64,000 nucleotides of DNA from positions 264,249 through 328,248 of the forward strand of contig RECY01000028.1 of the NCBI GenBank assembly GCA_007693785.1, given 5' to 3'. The notes beneath the pieces are model-generated. The model was not told the DNA's origin. It made no database searches and saw only the letters and a list, made by a program, of their open reading frames with translations. Each line of letters starts with the position of its first letter. Positions within the stretch are counted from its first letter, which is position 1. Below are positions 52,656 to 60,230 of the stretch, piece after piece. This DNA comes from Phycisphaerales bacterium (GTDB taxonomy: Bacteria; Planctomycetota; Phycisphaerae; Phycisphaerales; UBA1924). Made by a program: the position numbers and the translations under genes.

Positions 52656-52844
52656 TTATTCGCCCCAGTCCTCTTCCACTTCCGGCGCGAGCTCGAGGCG
52701 GATCGGGTTGGTCGAGACGACCTCGAGCTCCGCACCGCAGTCCGGGCAGCGGACGACCTCTCCGTTCAGCGGCGAGCGGTCGAAGGTGACGACGGCGTCG
52801 CACTCGGGGCAGACGGCCTGGATCTGGGTCTCGGTCGCGCTCAT
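52656..52844 (-). CDS. lysW: LysW amino-group carrier protein
   Basis: 62 residues, too small to stand out in gene prediction but unmistakable: a zinc-binding CPECD...CPDCGAELEVV and an acidic C-terminus ending EEDWGE. The terminal Glu is the attachment point for the aminoadipate or glutamate amino group, and the acidic surface recruits LysX, Z, Y and K. AAGGAG lies six bases before the ATG. It is the first structural gene of the operon, 54 bases downstream of a terminator-like hairpin. Confidence 0.96.
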   Translation of the reverse strand: MSATETQIQAVCPECDAVVTFDRSPLNGEVVRCPDCGAELEVVSTNPIRLELAPEVEEDWGE

Positions 52845-52893
52845 GGCGGGCTCCTTGGGTTGCGGCTCACAGGAAACAGGACGGGTGCAAACG

Positions 52894-52923
52894 AAAACAC
52901 CCCCGGACGCGTGTCCGGGGGTG
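52894..52923 (-). terminator. leader terminator (attenuator) upstream of lysW
   Basis: CACCCCCGGAC (52898-52908 on plus) pairs perfectly with its complement at 52913-52923: an 11-bp GC-rich stem with 4-base loop. Read on the minus strand it is followed by TTTTCGTTT. It lies between the promoter-like elements and lysW, so it would stop transcription before the operon unless prevented from forming. Confidence 0.75.
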
Positions 52924-52925
52924 CA

Positions 52926-53037
52926 TGGCTTTCGGTCGGTTGGGTCTTCGCGTGCTACGCGTCCGAAACCACCAAAGCCAGAGTCACAGCCCGGACGCTC
53001 GCGGCGTCTTTGGCTTTGACTTTGGTGGCTTTGGTGG
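52926..53037 (-). promoter_or_regulatory. mutually exclusive RNA pairings of the lysW attenuator
   Basis: Segment 1 (53026-53037, minus-strand CCACCAAAGCCA) lies inside the Lys-codon cluster. It is the exact complement of segment 2 (52969-52980, TGGCTTTGGTGG). Segment 2 also matches segment 3 (52926-52932, AAAGCCA), which abuts the terminator's 5' arm. This gives a 1:2 pause hairpin, a 2:3 antiterminator and the terminator as alternatives. A ribosome stalled on Lys codons would cover segment 1 and favour 2:3. Confidence 0.5.
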
Positions 53038-53053
53038 ACTGAACGTGCGGCAT
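52955..53053 (-). CDS. candidate lysine-rich leader peptide of the lysW operon
   Basis: A 32-codon frame starting MPHVQSTKATKVKAKDAA and ending at a TAG 32 bases before the terminator stem. It has Lys at positions 8, 11, 13 and 15, all AAA, in a genome that strongly prefers GC-ending codons. The clustering is what attenuation leader peptides show for the amino acid they sense. No Shine-Dalgarno site precedes the ATG, but the promoter-like boxes place the transcript start on or next to its A, so a leaderless start is possible. Confidence 0.55.
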   Translation of the reverse strand: MPHVQSTKATKVKAKDAASVRAVTLALVVSDA

Positions 53054-53059
53054 GTGTGC

Positions 53060-53089
53060 TATTGACCCACCCCACGTGTCGGATGTCAA
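53060..53089 (-). promoter_or_regulatory. candidate sigma-70-type promoter of the lysW operon
   Basis: On the minus strand, TTGACA (53084-53089) and TCAATA (53060-53065) are separated by 18 bases. Six bases then lead to the A of the leader-peptide ATG at 53053. Confidence 0.5.
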
Positions 53090-53486
53090 GCCGGTGTGCG
53101 ATGAAATAACCAGAGCTTCCGCGCAGACCCGCGCGTGCATCACGAGCGTGCGGGCGGGGTCCGCGGCTCACGGATTCGTGGCAGCCGTCCGAGCGCGCCC
53201 CACTGGTTATGAGCCGCGGGGTTGCCTTGGGCGAGGCCGGTCGTGCCCGGGTGCAAGGTCCGAGTTGTGGGCCGCGCCGGCGTCAGATGGTCCCTAACCC
53301 GCGCACTCGGCCCGCATTGCCGCGAGTGGAGGGGCCGCGACTTCTTGTGATTGGCATGGTTTCCGATGTGTGTGCAGATCCCGTGACTCGGTCGGGCCGG
53401 GCGCGGGGTGTTTGGAAGGCGGGGCTTCGGCATTGGGGCCGGGGCTTCCGGGAAGGCAGGCCCCGGGCCCGCCGACGAAAGTGCAC
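53090..53486. other. intergenic region between the lysW leader and the pseudopilin gene
   Basis: About 400 bases with no convincing reading frame of its own and no RNA gene that I can recognise. GC-rich, with partial inverted repeats around 53440-53475. It should contain the promoter of the pseudopilin operon, but I cannot place boxes with confidence. Confidence 0.4.
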
Positions 53487-53506
53487 GCGAACGTTCGCAA
53501 CGTTGC
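53487..53506 (+). promoter_or_regulatory. tandem overlapping palindromes before the pseudopilin gene
   Basis: GCGAACGTTCGC (53487-53498) and GCAACGTTGC (53497-53506) are perfect palindromes overlapping by two bases, each centred on AACGTT, ending just before the AAGGAG ribosome site. This could be a repressor site or an mRNA 5' structure. Confidence 0.45.
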
Positions 53507-53521
53507 AAGGAGTCGTGAGTT

Positions 53522-53977
53522 ATGAAGGCGCGTCGATTCAATCGGGCCCGCAAGGGCTTCACCCTGGTCGAAATCCTGATCGTGGTCGTGATCCTCGGGA
53601 TCCTAGCGGCGGTCGTCGTCCCGCAGTTCACCAACGCGGCCGACGACGCCCGCTCGGGCAACATCCGGGCGCAGCTCTCCACGCTGCAGAACCAGATCGA
53701 GTTGGTTCGCGCCCGCACCGGTGCGTACCCGACGATCGACCAGATGACCGCGGCGCCGACGATCGCGACCGCGAACGGCACCAGCTTCGGCTTCATGGTG
53801 GACAACGGCTACCTGAAGGATTCGCCCAGCAACCCGGCGAACCCCGTGGCCGCCAACCGTCAGGCCGTCGCCGCCGCCGCCAGCGCGGACGTGGGCTGGG
53901 TCTACAACGCCACCACCGGCCAGATCTCGGCGACCTACTTCGACGAGGCGACCGGCGAGATCACCGCGACCCCGTAA
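53522..53977 (+). CDS. type II secretion major pseudopilin-like protein (GspG-like)
   Basis: 151 residues. The prepilin peptidase site is KGFTLVEILIVVVILGILAAVVVPQF with Glu at +5, the classic GspG/PilA helix. The soluble part is short and contains the GspG-like stretch ARTGAYPTIDQM and a late GWVYNATTGQI. It would polymerise into a periplasmic pseudopilus. It is the first gene of a plus-strand cluster with a second pseudopilin, a GspH-like protein, a secretin and a TPR lipoprotein. AAGGAG stands ten bases upstream. Confidence 0.92.
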   Translation: MKARRFNRARKGFTLVEILIVVVILGILAAVVVPQFTNAADDARSGNIRAQLSTLQNQIELVRARTGAYPTIDQMTAAPTIATANGTSFGFMVDNGYLKDSPSNPANPVAANRQAVAAAASADVGWVYNATTGQISATYFDEATGEITATP

Positions 53978-54112
53978 TCTCGGGCCGCGTGGGATCGGAT
54001 GAAGGCTTCACGCGGCGTCCTCGCCAGGGGGCGCCGCGTCTTTGCAAGGGGAAACCGTCGCCGTCGCGTTCGTGTGCGGCGTGCGCCGGGGTCAGGATCG
54101 GGGAGGCGAGCG

Positions 54113-54538
54113 ATGCGGGAACGGTCGAGTCGCGGATTCACGCTGATCGAGATCCTGGTGGTCGTGGTGATCCTCGGGATCCTCGCGATCGTGGTCGTGC
54201 CGCAGTTTGTCAGCGCGACTGACGACGCCGCGCGGACCACGACCTCGAGCGAGCTCGAGAAGCTGCGTCGGGCGATCGAGGTCTACTCGATCCGCAACGG
54301 CTCGCCGCCGGCGATCTTGGCCGGCGCCGGCACGTGGGGCCCGCTGGTCGGCGACGGCGAGTATCTGCGTTCCGGCCCGGTGAACCCCTGGGTGGGCGGG
54401 GCGAACAACAACGTGATCATCCACCGCGCGACGCCGGACACGGCGTATCAGACGACGCACGCGTGGATCTACGACCCGGCGACGGGTCGGATCTGGGCCG
54501 GCGGGTTCGACGACGAAGACCGCCCGTTCCCGAGGTAA
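54113..54538 (+). CDS. second GspG-like pseudopilin
   Basis: 141 residues from the ATG at 54113 (GGGAGG eight bases upstream). [27 protein letters not shown] is the prepilin helix. The soluble domain (LEKLRRAIEVYSIRNGSPP ... WIYDPATGRIWAGGF) parallels the gene 135 bases upstream, so the two are likely diverged duplicates. Which of them is the major subunit is unclear. Confidence 0.9.
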   Translation: MRERSSRGFTLIEILVVVVILGILAIVVVPQFVSATDDAARTTTSSELEKLRRAIEVYSIRNGSPPAILAGAGTWGPLVGDGEYLRSGPVNPWVGGANNNVIIHRATPDTAYQTTHAWIYDPATGRIWAGGFDDEDRPFPR

Positions 54539-54663
54539 ACAACTAGCCCGGGCCCGGGAAAGGGCCGGGGCTCGGCACCGTGGCGGGCGGTGGGTTAAAG
54601 GATTGTGACGCGGAATCGCGGGATCCGGTGATGGGGAGGCGGCCTTAGGCCGATAGCGACGAC

Positions 54664-54978
54664 ATGAGCGCGAACACGGACAACGGGACAACCGGGCGTC
54701 GGACCACAAACCTGCTGCTCGCGGCGATCGCGGGCCTGCTGCTGTTTCAGGTCGCCGACCGGATGTCGGTCTTCGAGCCCGCCGCGGCCCACGCCGCCCA
54801 GGACCGCCCGGGCGGGCTGATCTCCGCGGCCGCGCAACGCCAGGACATCATCAAGGAGCTCAAGGGCCTCTCGACGCGGATGGTGGCGATCGAGAAGCAG
54901 CTCCAGGGCGAGCTCCGCGTCCGCGTGACGGACATGCCGGAGATCAAGATCCCGCGCGATGAGAAGCGCGAAGACTGA
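54664..54978 (+). CDS. small single-pass membrane protein in the secretion cluster, unknown
   Basis: 104 residues: one N-terminal helix (TNLLLAAIAGLLLFQVADRM), then a periplasmic Ala-rich linker and a probable coiled coil (AAQRQDIIKELKGLSTRMVAIEKQLQGELRVRV). It has no family I recognise. It lies between pseudopilin genes in the same direction, so it may be an assembly or platform component. The short bitopic form recalls GspC/PilN/PilP-like accessory proteins, but there is no sequence match that I can defend. Confidence 0.7.
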   Translation: MSANTDNGTTGRRTTNLLLAAIAGLLLFQVADRMSVFEPAAAHAAQDRPGGLISAAAQRQDIIKELKGLSTRMVAIEKQLQGELRVRVTDMPEIKIPRDEKRED

Positions 54979-55038
54979 CCGGTGCCGTCGCACGCGGGTG
55001 CGCGAGGCCGTTGTCCAGTCGGAGTGGGAGCAAGCGTG

Positions 55039-55602
55039 ATGCGTGATTCGAGCGTTGGCATCCGGGCGCGGGGCGGTCGGCGTGGGTACACGCTGGTCGA
55101 GATCCTCGTCGTGGTCGTCGTGCTGGGGATCGCGGGCTCCTTGGTCGTGCCGACGATGGGGCAAGCGGGCGTGCTGCGTTCGCAGGCCGGCGTCCGCACG
55201 GTGGTGTCGGACATCACGTTCGCCCAGAGTGACGCGATCGCGGCCCAGGAACGACGGGCCGTGCTTTTTGACGTGCCGGGCAACCGCTACTGGATCGTCA
55301 CGACCGACGGCGGCATCCTCGACCCGATCAACGCGATCTACGACCCGTTCCGCGCGGGGCGCGTCTATGAAGTGCGTCTGAACGACGGGAACTTCGGCGG
55401 CACACGGATCGAGTCGGTGGTCGGCGGGACCAACACGCCCTTCGCGATCGTCTTCGACGAGTTCGGCGCTCCGGTCGATGGCCCCGCGAGCACCGCCCCG
55501 ATCCCGAGCGCGACCGTGCTCATCGATAGCGAGATGAACACGTACAACATCACCGTGAACGGCATGACCGGGCTGATCCAGACCGTGCGGACGGATAAGT
55601 AA
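55039..55602 (+). CDS. GspH/FimT-like pseudopilin
   Basis: 187 residues from the ATG at 55039 with GGGAG eight bases upstream. The helix is RRGYTLVEILVVVVVLGIAGSLVVPTM with Glu at +5. It is followed by VRTVVSDITFAQSDAIAAQERRAVLFDVPGNRYWI, the GspH/FimT pattern of a helix with AxxxRR and a beta-sheet (VLFDVPGNRYWIVTTDGG). A minor pseudopilin is the likely role. Confidence 0.88.
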   Translation: MRDSSVGIRARGGRRGYTLVEILVVVVVLGIAGSLVVPTMGQAGVLRSQAGVRTVVSDITFAQSDAIAAQERRAVLFDVPGNRYWIVTTDGGILDPINAIYDPFRAGRVYEVRLNDGNFGGTRIESVVGGTNTPFAIVFDEFGAPVDGPASTAPIPSATVLIDSEMNTYNITVNGMTGLIQTVRTDK

Positions 55603-55641
55603 GCCGCCCGCGTCGGGCTGGTCGCAGGGGAGCCGAGCGCT

Positions 55642-55923
55642 TTGCAGAAGAACCGGTCGCGAGTTCGTCGTCTGGCGCGTCCCGGGTGGGTGCTGCTGCT
55701 GATCGGGTCGGCCGTGATCTGGTCGAAGCTGCGCCTGGTCGGGGACGTCCCGCGGCGGGCCTTCGCCGAGCCGGGCGCGGTCGATCCCGGGCTCCCCCCC
55801 CGCGGGGCGGAGGGCGGAGAGACGCCGCCGGAAGCTTGGCCTGAACCGTCGCACCCCGTCGAGCCCTGGCGGGAGCGGTGGGACGAATCCGGCGACCCCG
55901 TGTCCAGCCTCCGCGTGAGCTGA
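55642..55923 (+). CDS. small membrane-anchored proline-rich protein, unknown
   Basis: 93 residues from a TTG with GGGGAG ten bases upstream. A basic N-terminus (QKNRSRVRRLARPGW) leads into one helix (VLLLIGSAVIWSKLRLV) and a Pro/Glu-rich tail. It is not recognised. It starts 40 bases after the GspH-like gene, so it is probably part of the secretion operon. The unusual start codon and small size lower confidence. Confidence 0.5.
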   Translation: MQKNRSRVRRLARPGWVLLLIGSAVIWSKLRLVGDVPRRAFAEPGAVDPGLPPRGAEGGETPPEAWPEPSHPVEPWRERWDESGDPVSSLRVS

Positions 55924-56271
55924 CCGCACCCCGAGAACAACTCAACGCAGGCGTCGTCACGCACCGCGATGCGCGGCTTTGTCGTTTCCGCACGGTTGCG
56001 GGGTGGGTCTGGAGGGCTTGTGCGGGTTGTCCGAGTGGTGGGGGTGGCGCCGCTTGGGCGCGGGGCGTTGGCTCGGCGGGGGCGGACGTGAGCAAAGTCC
56101 CCCCGAAGTTCCGAGCCTGAAAGACCGACAGAAGTGACCGAAGCACCCACGCCTTCCCAGGAGACCGCCCGCGCCGACGAGTCGTCGTCGCCCCGGGGCG
56201 GGACGACAAGGCCGCGTGCGAAGGACCAAGGACCGATGCTGAACCAAAACGCCCGAGTGAAGGAGCGCCCG

Positions 56272-58773
56272 ATGGAGTTCAACCGGCTGATGCGTTGCGC
56301 GTTGCCGATCGCGATCGTCTCGCTGGCCGGTCTGCCCGCGGGGCTCGCCCAGGCCGACGACCAGTCCTTCCTCGATGTCGGCGGCGAGCTTCATTATGAC
56401 GACGCCGCCGCGAGCGAGGAATTCTTCGTCGAGTTGCACGTCAACGACGAGGACCTCGCCGCCGTGCTCCAGATGCTCAGCATCCAGAGCCAGCGGAACA
56501 TCGTCATGAGCCAGGGCATCAGCGCCCGGGTGACGGCGAACCTCTACGGCGTCACCTTTTACGAGGCGATGGACGCGATCCTCCACGTCAACGGGTACGG
56601 CTACATCGAGCGTGGCAACTTCATCTACGTCTACACGCTCGAGGAGCTGAACCAGATCCAGCAGGCGAGCCGGCTACGCCAGACGGCCGTCGTCCGCCTG
56701 AACTTCCTCAACGCGATCGACGCCGCCGAGTTCGCGACCCCGCTGCTCTCCGACGGCGGGCAGATCAAGACCAACGGCGCGACCACGACCTTCAGCATCC
56801 CCGACAACGCCCCGATCGGCGCCGACGAGTTCGCCCACGACGCGACGCTCGTCGTCTTTGACTACCCGGAGAACATCGACGCGATCGCCGGCCTCATCGC
56901 CGAGCTCGACACGCGCCCCGCGCAGGTCCTCGTCGAAGCGACCATCCTCCAGGCCCAGCTCAACGAGGCCAACGCCTTCGGTGTCGACTTCTCCATTATC
57001 GCCGACCTCAACTTCGGCGACTTCCTCAACGTCGGCGGGCCGCTGAACCCCGTCGATGGCCTGCTCTCGGGTGAGGGGCAGCGCATCGACGCCAGCGGCG
57101 ATCAGCAGTCGGTCGGCATCGGACGCGGGACCGCCGGGCAGTCCAACGTCGCCAACATCGACGGCCCCAGCACCCTCAAGATGGGCGTGGTCACCAATAA
57201 CGTCAGCGTCTTCGTCCGGATGCTCGACGAGGTGACCGACACGACCATCCTGAGCAAGCCCAAGATCCTCAGCCTGAACCGGCAGCCCGCCCGAGTCCTC
57301 GTCGGTCGGCGTGTCGGCTACCTGAGCACCACCGCGACAGACACCAGCACGACCCAGACCGTCGAGTTCCTCGATACTGGTACGCAGCTCTACTTCCGCC
57401 CCTTCATCACCAGCGACGGGCTCATCCGCATGGAGCTCAAGCCCCAGGTCTCCGAAGCGATCATCCGCAACGTCACCGACTCCGGCGGCGTCGCCGTCAC
57501 GATCCCCGACGAGATCACCAACGAGCTCACCGCCAACGTCATGGTCCGCGACGGCAACACGATCGTCCTCGGCGGCCTGTTCCGCGAGTCCATCCAGGCC
57601 TCGCGCCGCCAGATCCCGCTGCTCGGCGATATCCCGCTCATCGGCGCCGCCTTCCGCGGGCACAACGACGAGACCAACCGCAGCGAGATCATCTTCATGA
57701 TCACGCCCACCATCGTCAGCGACGACTTCCTCGCCCAGGCCGGGCGCGAAGCCTCGGACTACGTCGATCACGTCCGCGCCGGCAGCCGCAACGGCCTGCT
57801 CCTATTCAGCCGCGAGCGCCAGAGCTCCCAGCTCCTGCTGGAGGCCCGCGAGCTCGCCGCCAAGGGTGACACCCGCAAGGCGCTCCACAAGGTCCAACGC
57901 TCGCTCCAGCTCAACCCGAACCAGCCCGACGCGATCAAGCTCCGCGCTCAGATCACCGGCGAAACCAAGGACTGGCCGACCCGTAGCCTCCTCGACGACA
58001 TCCTCGACCGCGAGGCGGACGCCGTCCTCGGCTCGCTCAACCAGCGCCAAAACCCTGCCGCCGCGAACAACAACCAGCGCCGCGCCGGCGGACTCACCAG
58101 CAACGGCGCCAACCGCCAGCCGACCCCCGAGCCCCCGCAGGCCAGCAAGCCCGCCGAGCCCGAGCCGGTCTTCGAGACCAGCGACTTCGGCTTCCAGGAC
58201 CCGGACTGGAGCGACCTCGGCCTCACCGAGAACGCCGACACCCACACCCTTACCCACGCCGAGCCCGAGCCCAGCCCTACCCGGCGTCCGCGGGAAGACG
58301 CGGTCCTGCCTTTTGAACTCACCGGCGAGTTCACCAGCGAGCTGGCGGGCGCGCAGCCCGAGAAGACGGCCGACGAGCCGGACTGGTTCTTCGCCGAGAG
58401 CGACACCTTCGCCAAGGCGGACGCCAAGCCTCAGGCGGCCACACCGCCCAAGCCCGCCCAAGCCCCGAGCCGGGTCGCGACCGCACAGCCCCGCACGCAG
58501 AACAACGCGATCGACCCGAGCGACCCGCTCGCCGACGCGATGGACTTCCTCATCGGCGAGCAGGGTGCCGCGCAGCGCGGCGAGATCGGGCTCGACCTCA
58601 GCCAGGAGCTTGCCGAGATCAGCGGCTTCACCATGCCGAACGGTGTCCAGAGCACCGAGCACGGGCGCGGCTTCGTCTTCGGCAGTCTCTTCTCCGGCTC
58701 ATGGTCCACCATCAAGAACCTCGGCGGCAACACCGGCGAACTCCGCTACTCCAACGTCCAGGTCCCCGAGTAA
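56272..58773 (+). CDS. type II/IV secretin (GspD/PilQ family) with long C-terminal extension
   Basis: 833 residues. AAGGAG six bases before the ATG at 56272 and a signal peptide (MRCALPIAIVSLAGLPAGLAQA) fix the start. An STN/N0-like segment (NDEDLAAVLQMLSIQSQRNIVMSQGISARVTANL) and N-domains are followed by the secretin barrel. Barrel motifs: VLVEATILQAQLNEANAFGVDF, SKPKILSLNRQPARVLVG and VMVRDGNTIVLGGLF ... IPLLGDIPLIGAAFR, ending about residue 485. The remaining 345 residues are not secretin: a TPR-like pair (about 518-562) and a long Pro/Glu/Ala-rich region. It forms the outer-membrane channel for the pseudopilus system. Confidence 0.93.
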   Translation: MEFNRLMRCALPIAIVSLAGLPAGLAQADDQSFLDVGGELHYDDAAASEEFFVELHVNDEDLAAVLQMLSIQSQRNIVMSQGISARVTANLYGVTFYEAMDAILHVNGYGYIERGNFIYVYTLEELNQIQQASRLRQTAVVRLNFLNAIDAAEFATPLLSDGGQIKTNGATTTFSIPDNAPIGADEFAHDATLVVFDYPENIDAIAGLIAELDTRPAQVLVEATILQAQLNEANAFGVDFSIIADLNFGDFLNVGGPLNPVDGLLSGEGQRIDASGDQQSVGIGRGTAGQSNVANIDGPSTLKMGVVTNNVSVFVRMLDEVTDTTILSKPKILSLNRQPARVLVGRRVGYLSTTATDTSTTQTVEFLDTGTQLYFRPFITSDGLIRMELKPQVSEAIIRNVTDSGGVAVTIPDEITNELTANVMVRDGNTIVLGGLFRESIQASRRQIPLLGDIPLIGAAFRGHNDETNRSEIIFMITPTIVSDDFLAQAGREASDYVDHVRAGSRNGLLLFSRERQSSQLLLEARELAAKGDTRKALHKVQRSLQLNPNQPDAIKLRAQITGETKDWPTRSLLDDILDREADAVLGSLNQRQNPAAANNNQRRAGGLTSNGANRQPTPEPPQASKPAEPEPVFETSDFGFQDPDWSDLGLTENADTHTLTHAEPEPSPTRRPREDAVLPFELTGEFTSELAGAQPEKTADEPDWFFAESDTFAKADAKPQAATPPKPAQAPSRVATAQPRTQNNAIDPSDPLADAMDFLIGEQGAAQRGEIGLDLSQELAEISGFTMPNGVQSTEHGRGFVFGSLFSGSWSTIKNLGGNTGELRYSNVQVPE

Positions 58774-58871
58774 CCACAGCACGCCCCACGCGGACGAGCC
58801 TCATCCCCACAAGAACGAAACCGGGCCCGGCGAACAGCGACCGGGCCCACCCCCACAGGAGCGGGCAGCAC

Positions 58872-60128
58872 ATGAACAGCATCCAGCGCAGCAGCCTCTT
58901 CACCACAGCCGCAGCCCTCGCTGCCGCGACCCTCATCGGCGCTGCCGGCGGGTGCGCCGGCGGCGGGAAGCACACCGGTCAGGGCGCCAGCATGGCCGCC
59001 ATGCGCATGGCCCAGATCAAGAGCGCCACCGAGTGGGACATGGCCAACCAGGCCTTCCTCGCCGGCGACTTCAAGAAGGCCGTCCGCCACATCGACGTCT
59101 CGCTCCAGATGAACCCGCAGGTCGTCCGCAGCCACGTGCTCCGCGGGCGCATCATGATCGAGATGGGTTCACTCGACTCGGCCCTCGAATCGCTCCAGAT
59201 GGCCGAGGCCCTCGACCCCACGCACGTTGAAGCGCACTACTACCAGGGCATCGTCTTCGAGCGCGTGCTCCGTCGCGACCGCGCGCTCGAGAAGTACATG
59301 ATCGCCGCCGAGCTCGACCCGACCAGCGCGCAGTACCCGATCGCGGTCGCCGAGGTGATGGTCGATCTCAACCGCCCCGCCGAAGCCGAGGCCTACCTCA
59401 CCGAACGCGGTAACCGCTTCGAGCACAACGCGGGTGTGAAGCAGACGCTCGGGCACCTGGCGATGATGGCCGGCGACACCGAACGCGGCGTCGAGTTCTT
59501 CAACCAGGCCCGCCTGCTCGCCCCGGATGCGCAGGGCATCGTCGAAGACCTCGTCCGCGCCCAGGTCGAGACGCGCCGCTACGCCGAGGCCGAGTTCCAG
59601 CTCGCCAGCATGCTCGAACGCCCGGAAAACAAGGACCGTCGCGACCTGATGCACCTGCGGGCGCACTGCCTGATGCAGGTCGATCGCCCGCTCGACGCCC
59701 GTGCGCTCCTGCTGGAGCTCACCGAGGGCACGGCCGGGCAGAGCGACGTGCAGGCGTGGGTCGGGCTCGGCACCGTCGCGGTCCAGCTCCGCGATTTTAA
59801 CCGCGTCCGTCGTTCGGCTTCGCGCGTGCAAGCCCTCGCCCCGAGCCGCCCGGAGGGCTTCCTGCTCCAGGCGATCTGGCAGAGCCGCACCAACAGCCCG
59901 GAAACCGCCGTCCGCTCGACCGCCGAGGCCCTGCGCCGCGACCGGACCAACATGAACGCCCTGACCCTCCACGCCGCCCTGCTCACACGCCTCGAGCGCT
60001 ACGACCTCGCGGCGAAGACCATCGAATACGCACGCTCGATCGATCCCAACAACCGCGCGATCGCGGCTGTCGCACTCGCGCTCGCCTCCCGACAGGACGG
60101 CGGCTTCGCCTCGGCGCCCACCGACTGA
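58872..60128 (+). CDS. TPR-repeat lipoprotein
   Basis: 418 residues from the ATG at 58872. The signal peptide ends with the lipobox GAAGGC. It is followed by about nine tetratricopeptide-like helical pairs, e.g. WDMANQAFLAGDFKKAVRHIDVSLQMNP and ALESLQMAEALDPTHVEAHYYQGIVFERV. Such lipoproteins (PilF/PilW, GspS-like pilotins) help secretin assembly, which suits its place 98 bases after the secretin gene. That role is inferred from context. Confidence 0.88.
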   Translation: MNSIQRSSLFTTAAALAAATLIGAAGGCAGGGKHTGQGASMAAMRMAQIKSATEWDMANQAFLAGDFKKAVRHIDVSLQMNPQVVRSHVLRGRIMIEMGSLDSALESLQMAEALDPTHVEAHYYQGIVFERVLRRDRALEKYMIAAELDPTSAQYPIAVAEVMVDLNRPAEAEAYLTERGNRFEHNAGVKQTLGHLAMMAGDTERGVEFFNQARLLAPDAQGIVEDLVRAQVETRRYAEAEFQLASMLERPENKDRRDLMHLRAHCLMQVDRPLDARALLLELTEGTAGQSDVQAWVGLGTVAVQLRDFNRVRRSASRVQALAPSRPEGFLLQAIWQSRTNSPETAVRSTAEALRRDRTNMNALTLHAALLTRLERYDLAAKTIEYARSIDPNNRAIAAVALALASRQDGGFASAPTD

Positions 60129-60147
60129 GCACGATCGCAGAACGCAT

Positions 60148-60195
60148 GAAAAAACGACACGGGCGGCGCACCGGGGGAGTGCGCCGCCCGTTGTC
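60148..60195 (-). terminator. terminator of the aminotransferase gene
   Basis: A long near-perfect stem built on GGGCGGCGCAC and its complement GTGCGCCGCCC (about 60160-60190), extended by GACAC/TTGTC. Read on the minus strand it ends in six T residues (A-run 60148-60154). It may also stop the convergent TPR gene. Confidence 0.8.
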
Positions 60196-60230
60196 AATCC
60201 CGGATCACGATCGTCATCCAACCAGCCTGA

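Noticed and set aside
42515..52844. Methylcitrate cycle operon (PrpC/PrpD/aconitase)
   Set aside because: No methylisocitrate lyase is present, and 2-methylisocitrate, a tertiary alcohol, could not be oxidised by the dehydrogenase found here. The LysW genes also do not fit.
54545..54572. GC-rich inverted repeat after the second pseudopilin gene, considered as a terminator
   Set aside because: The stem has a mismatch and there is no T-run after it. Downstream genes continue in the same direction.
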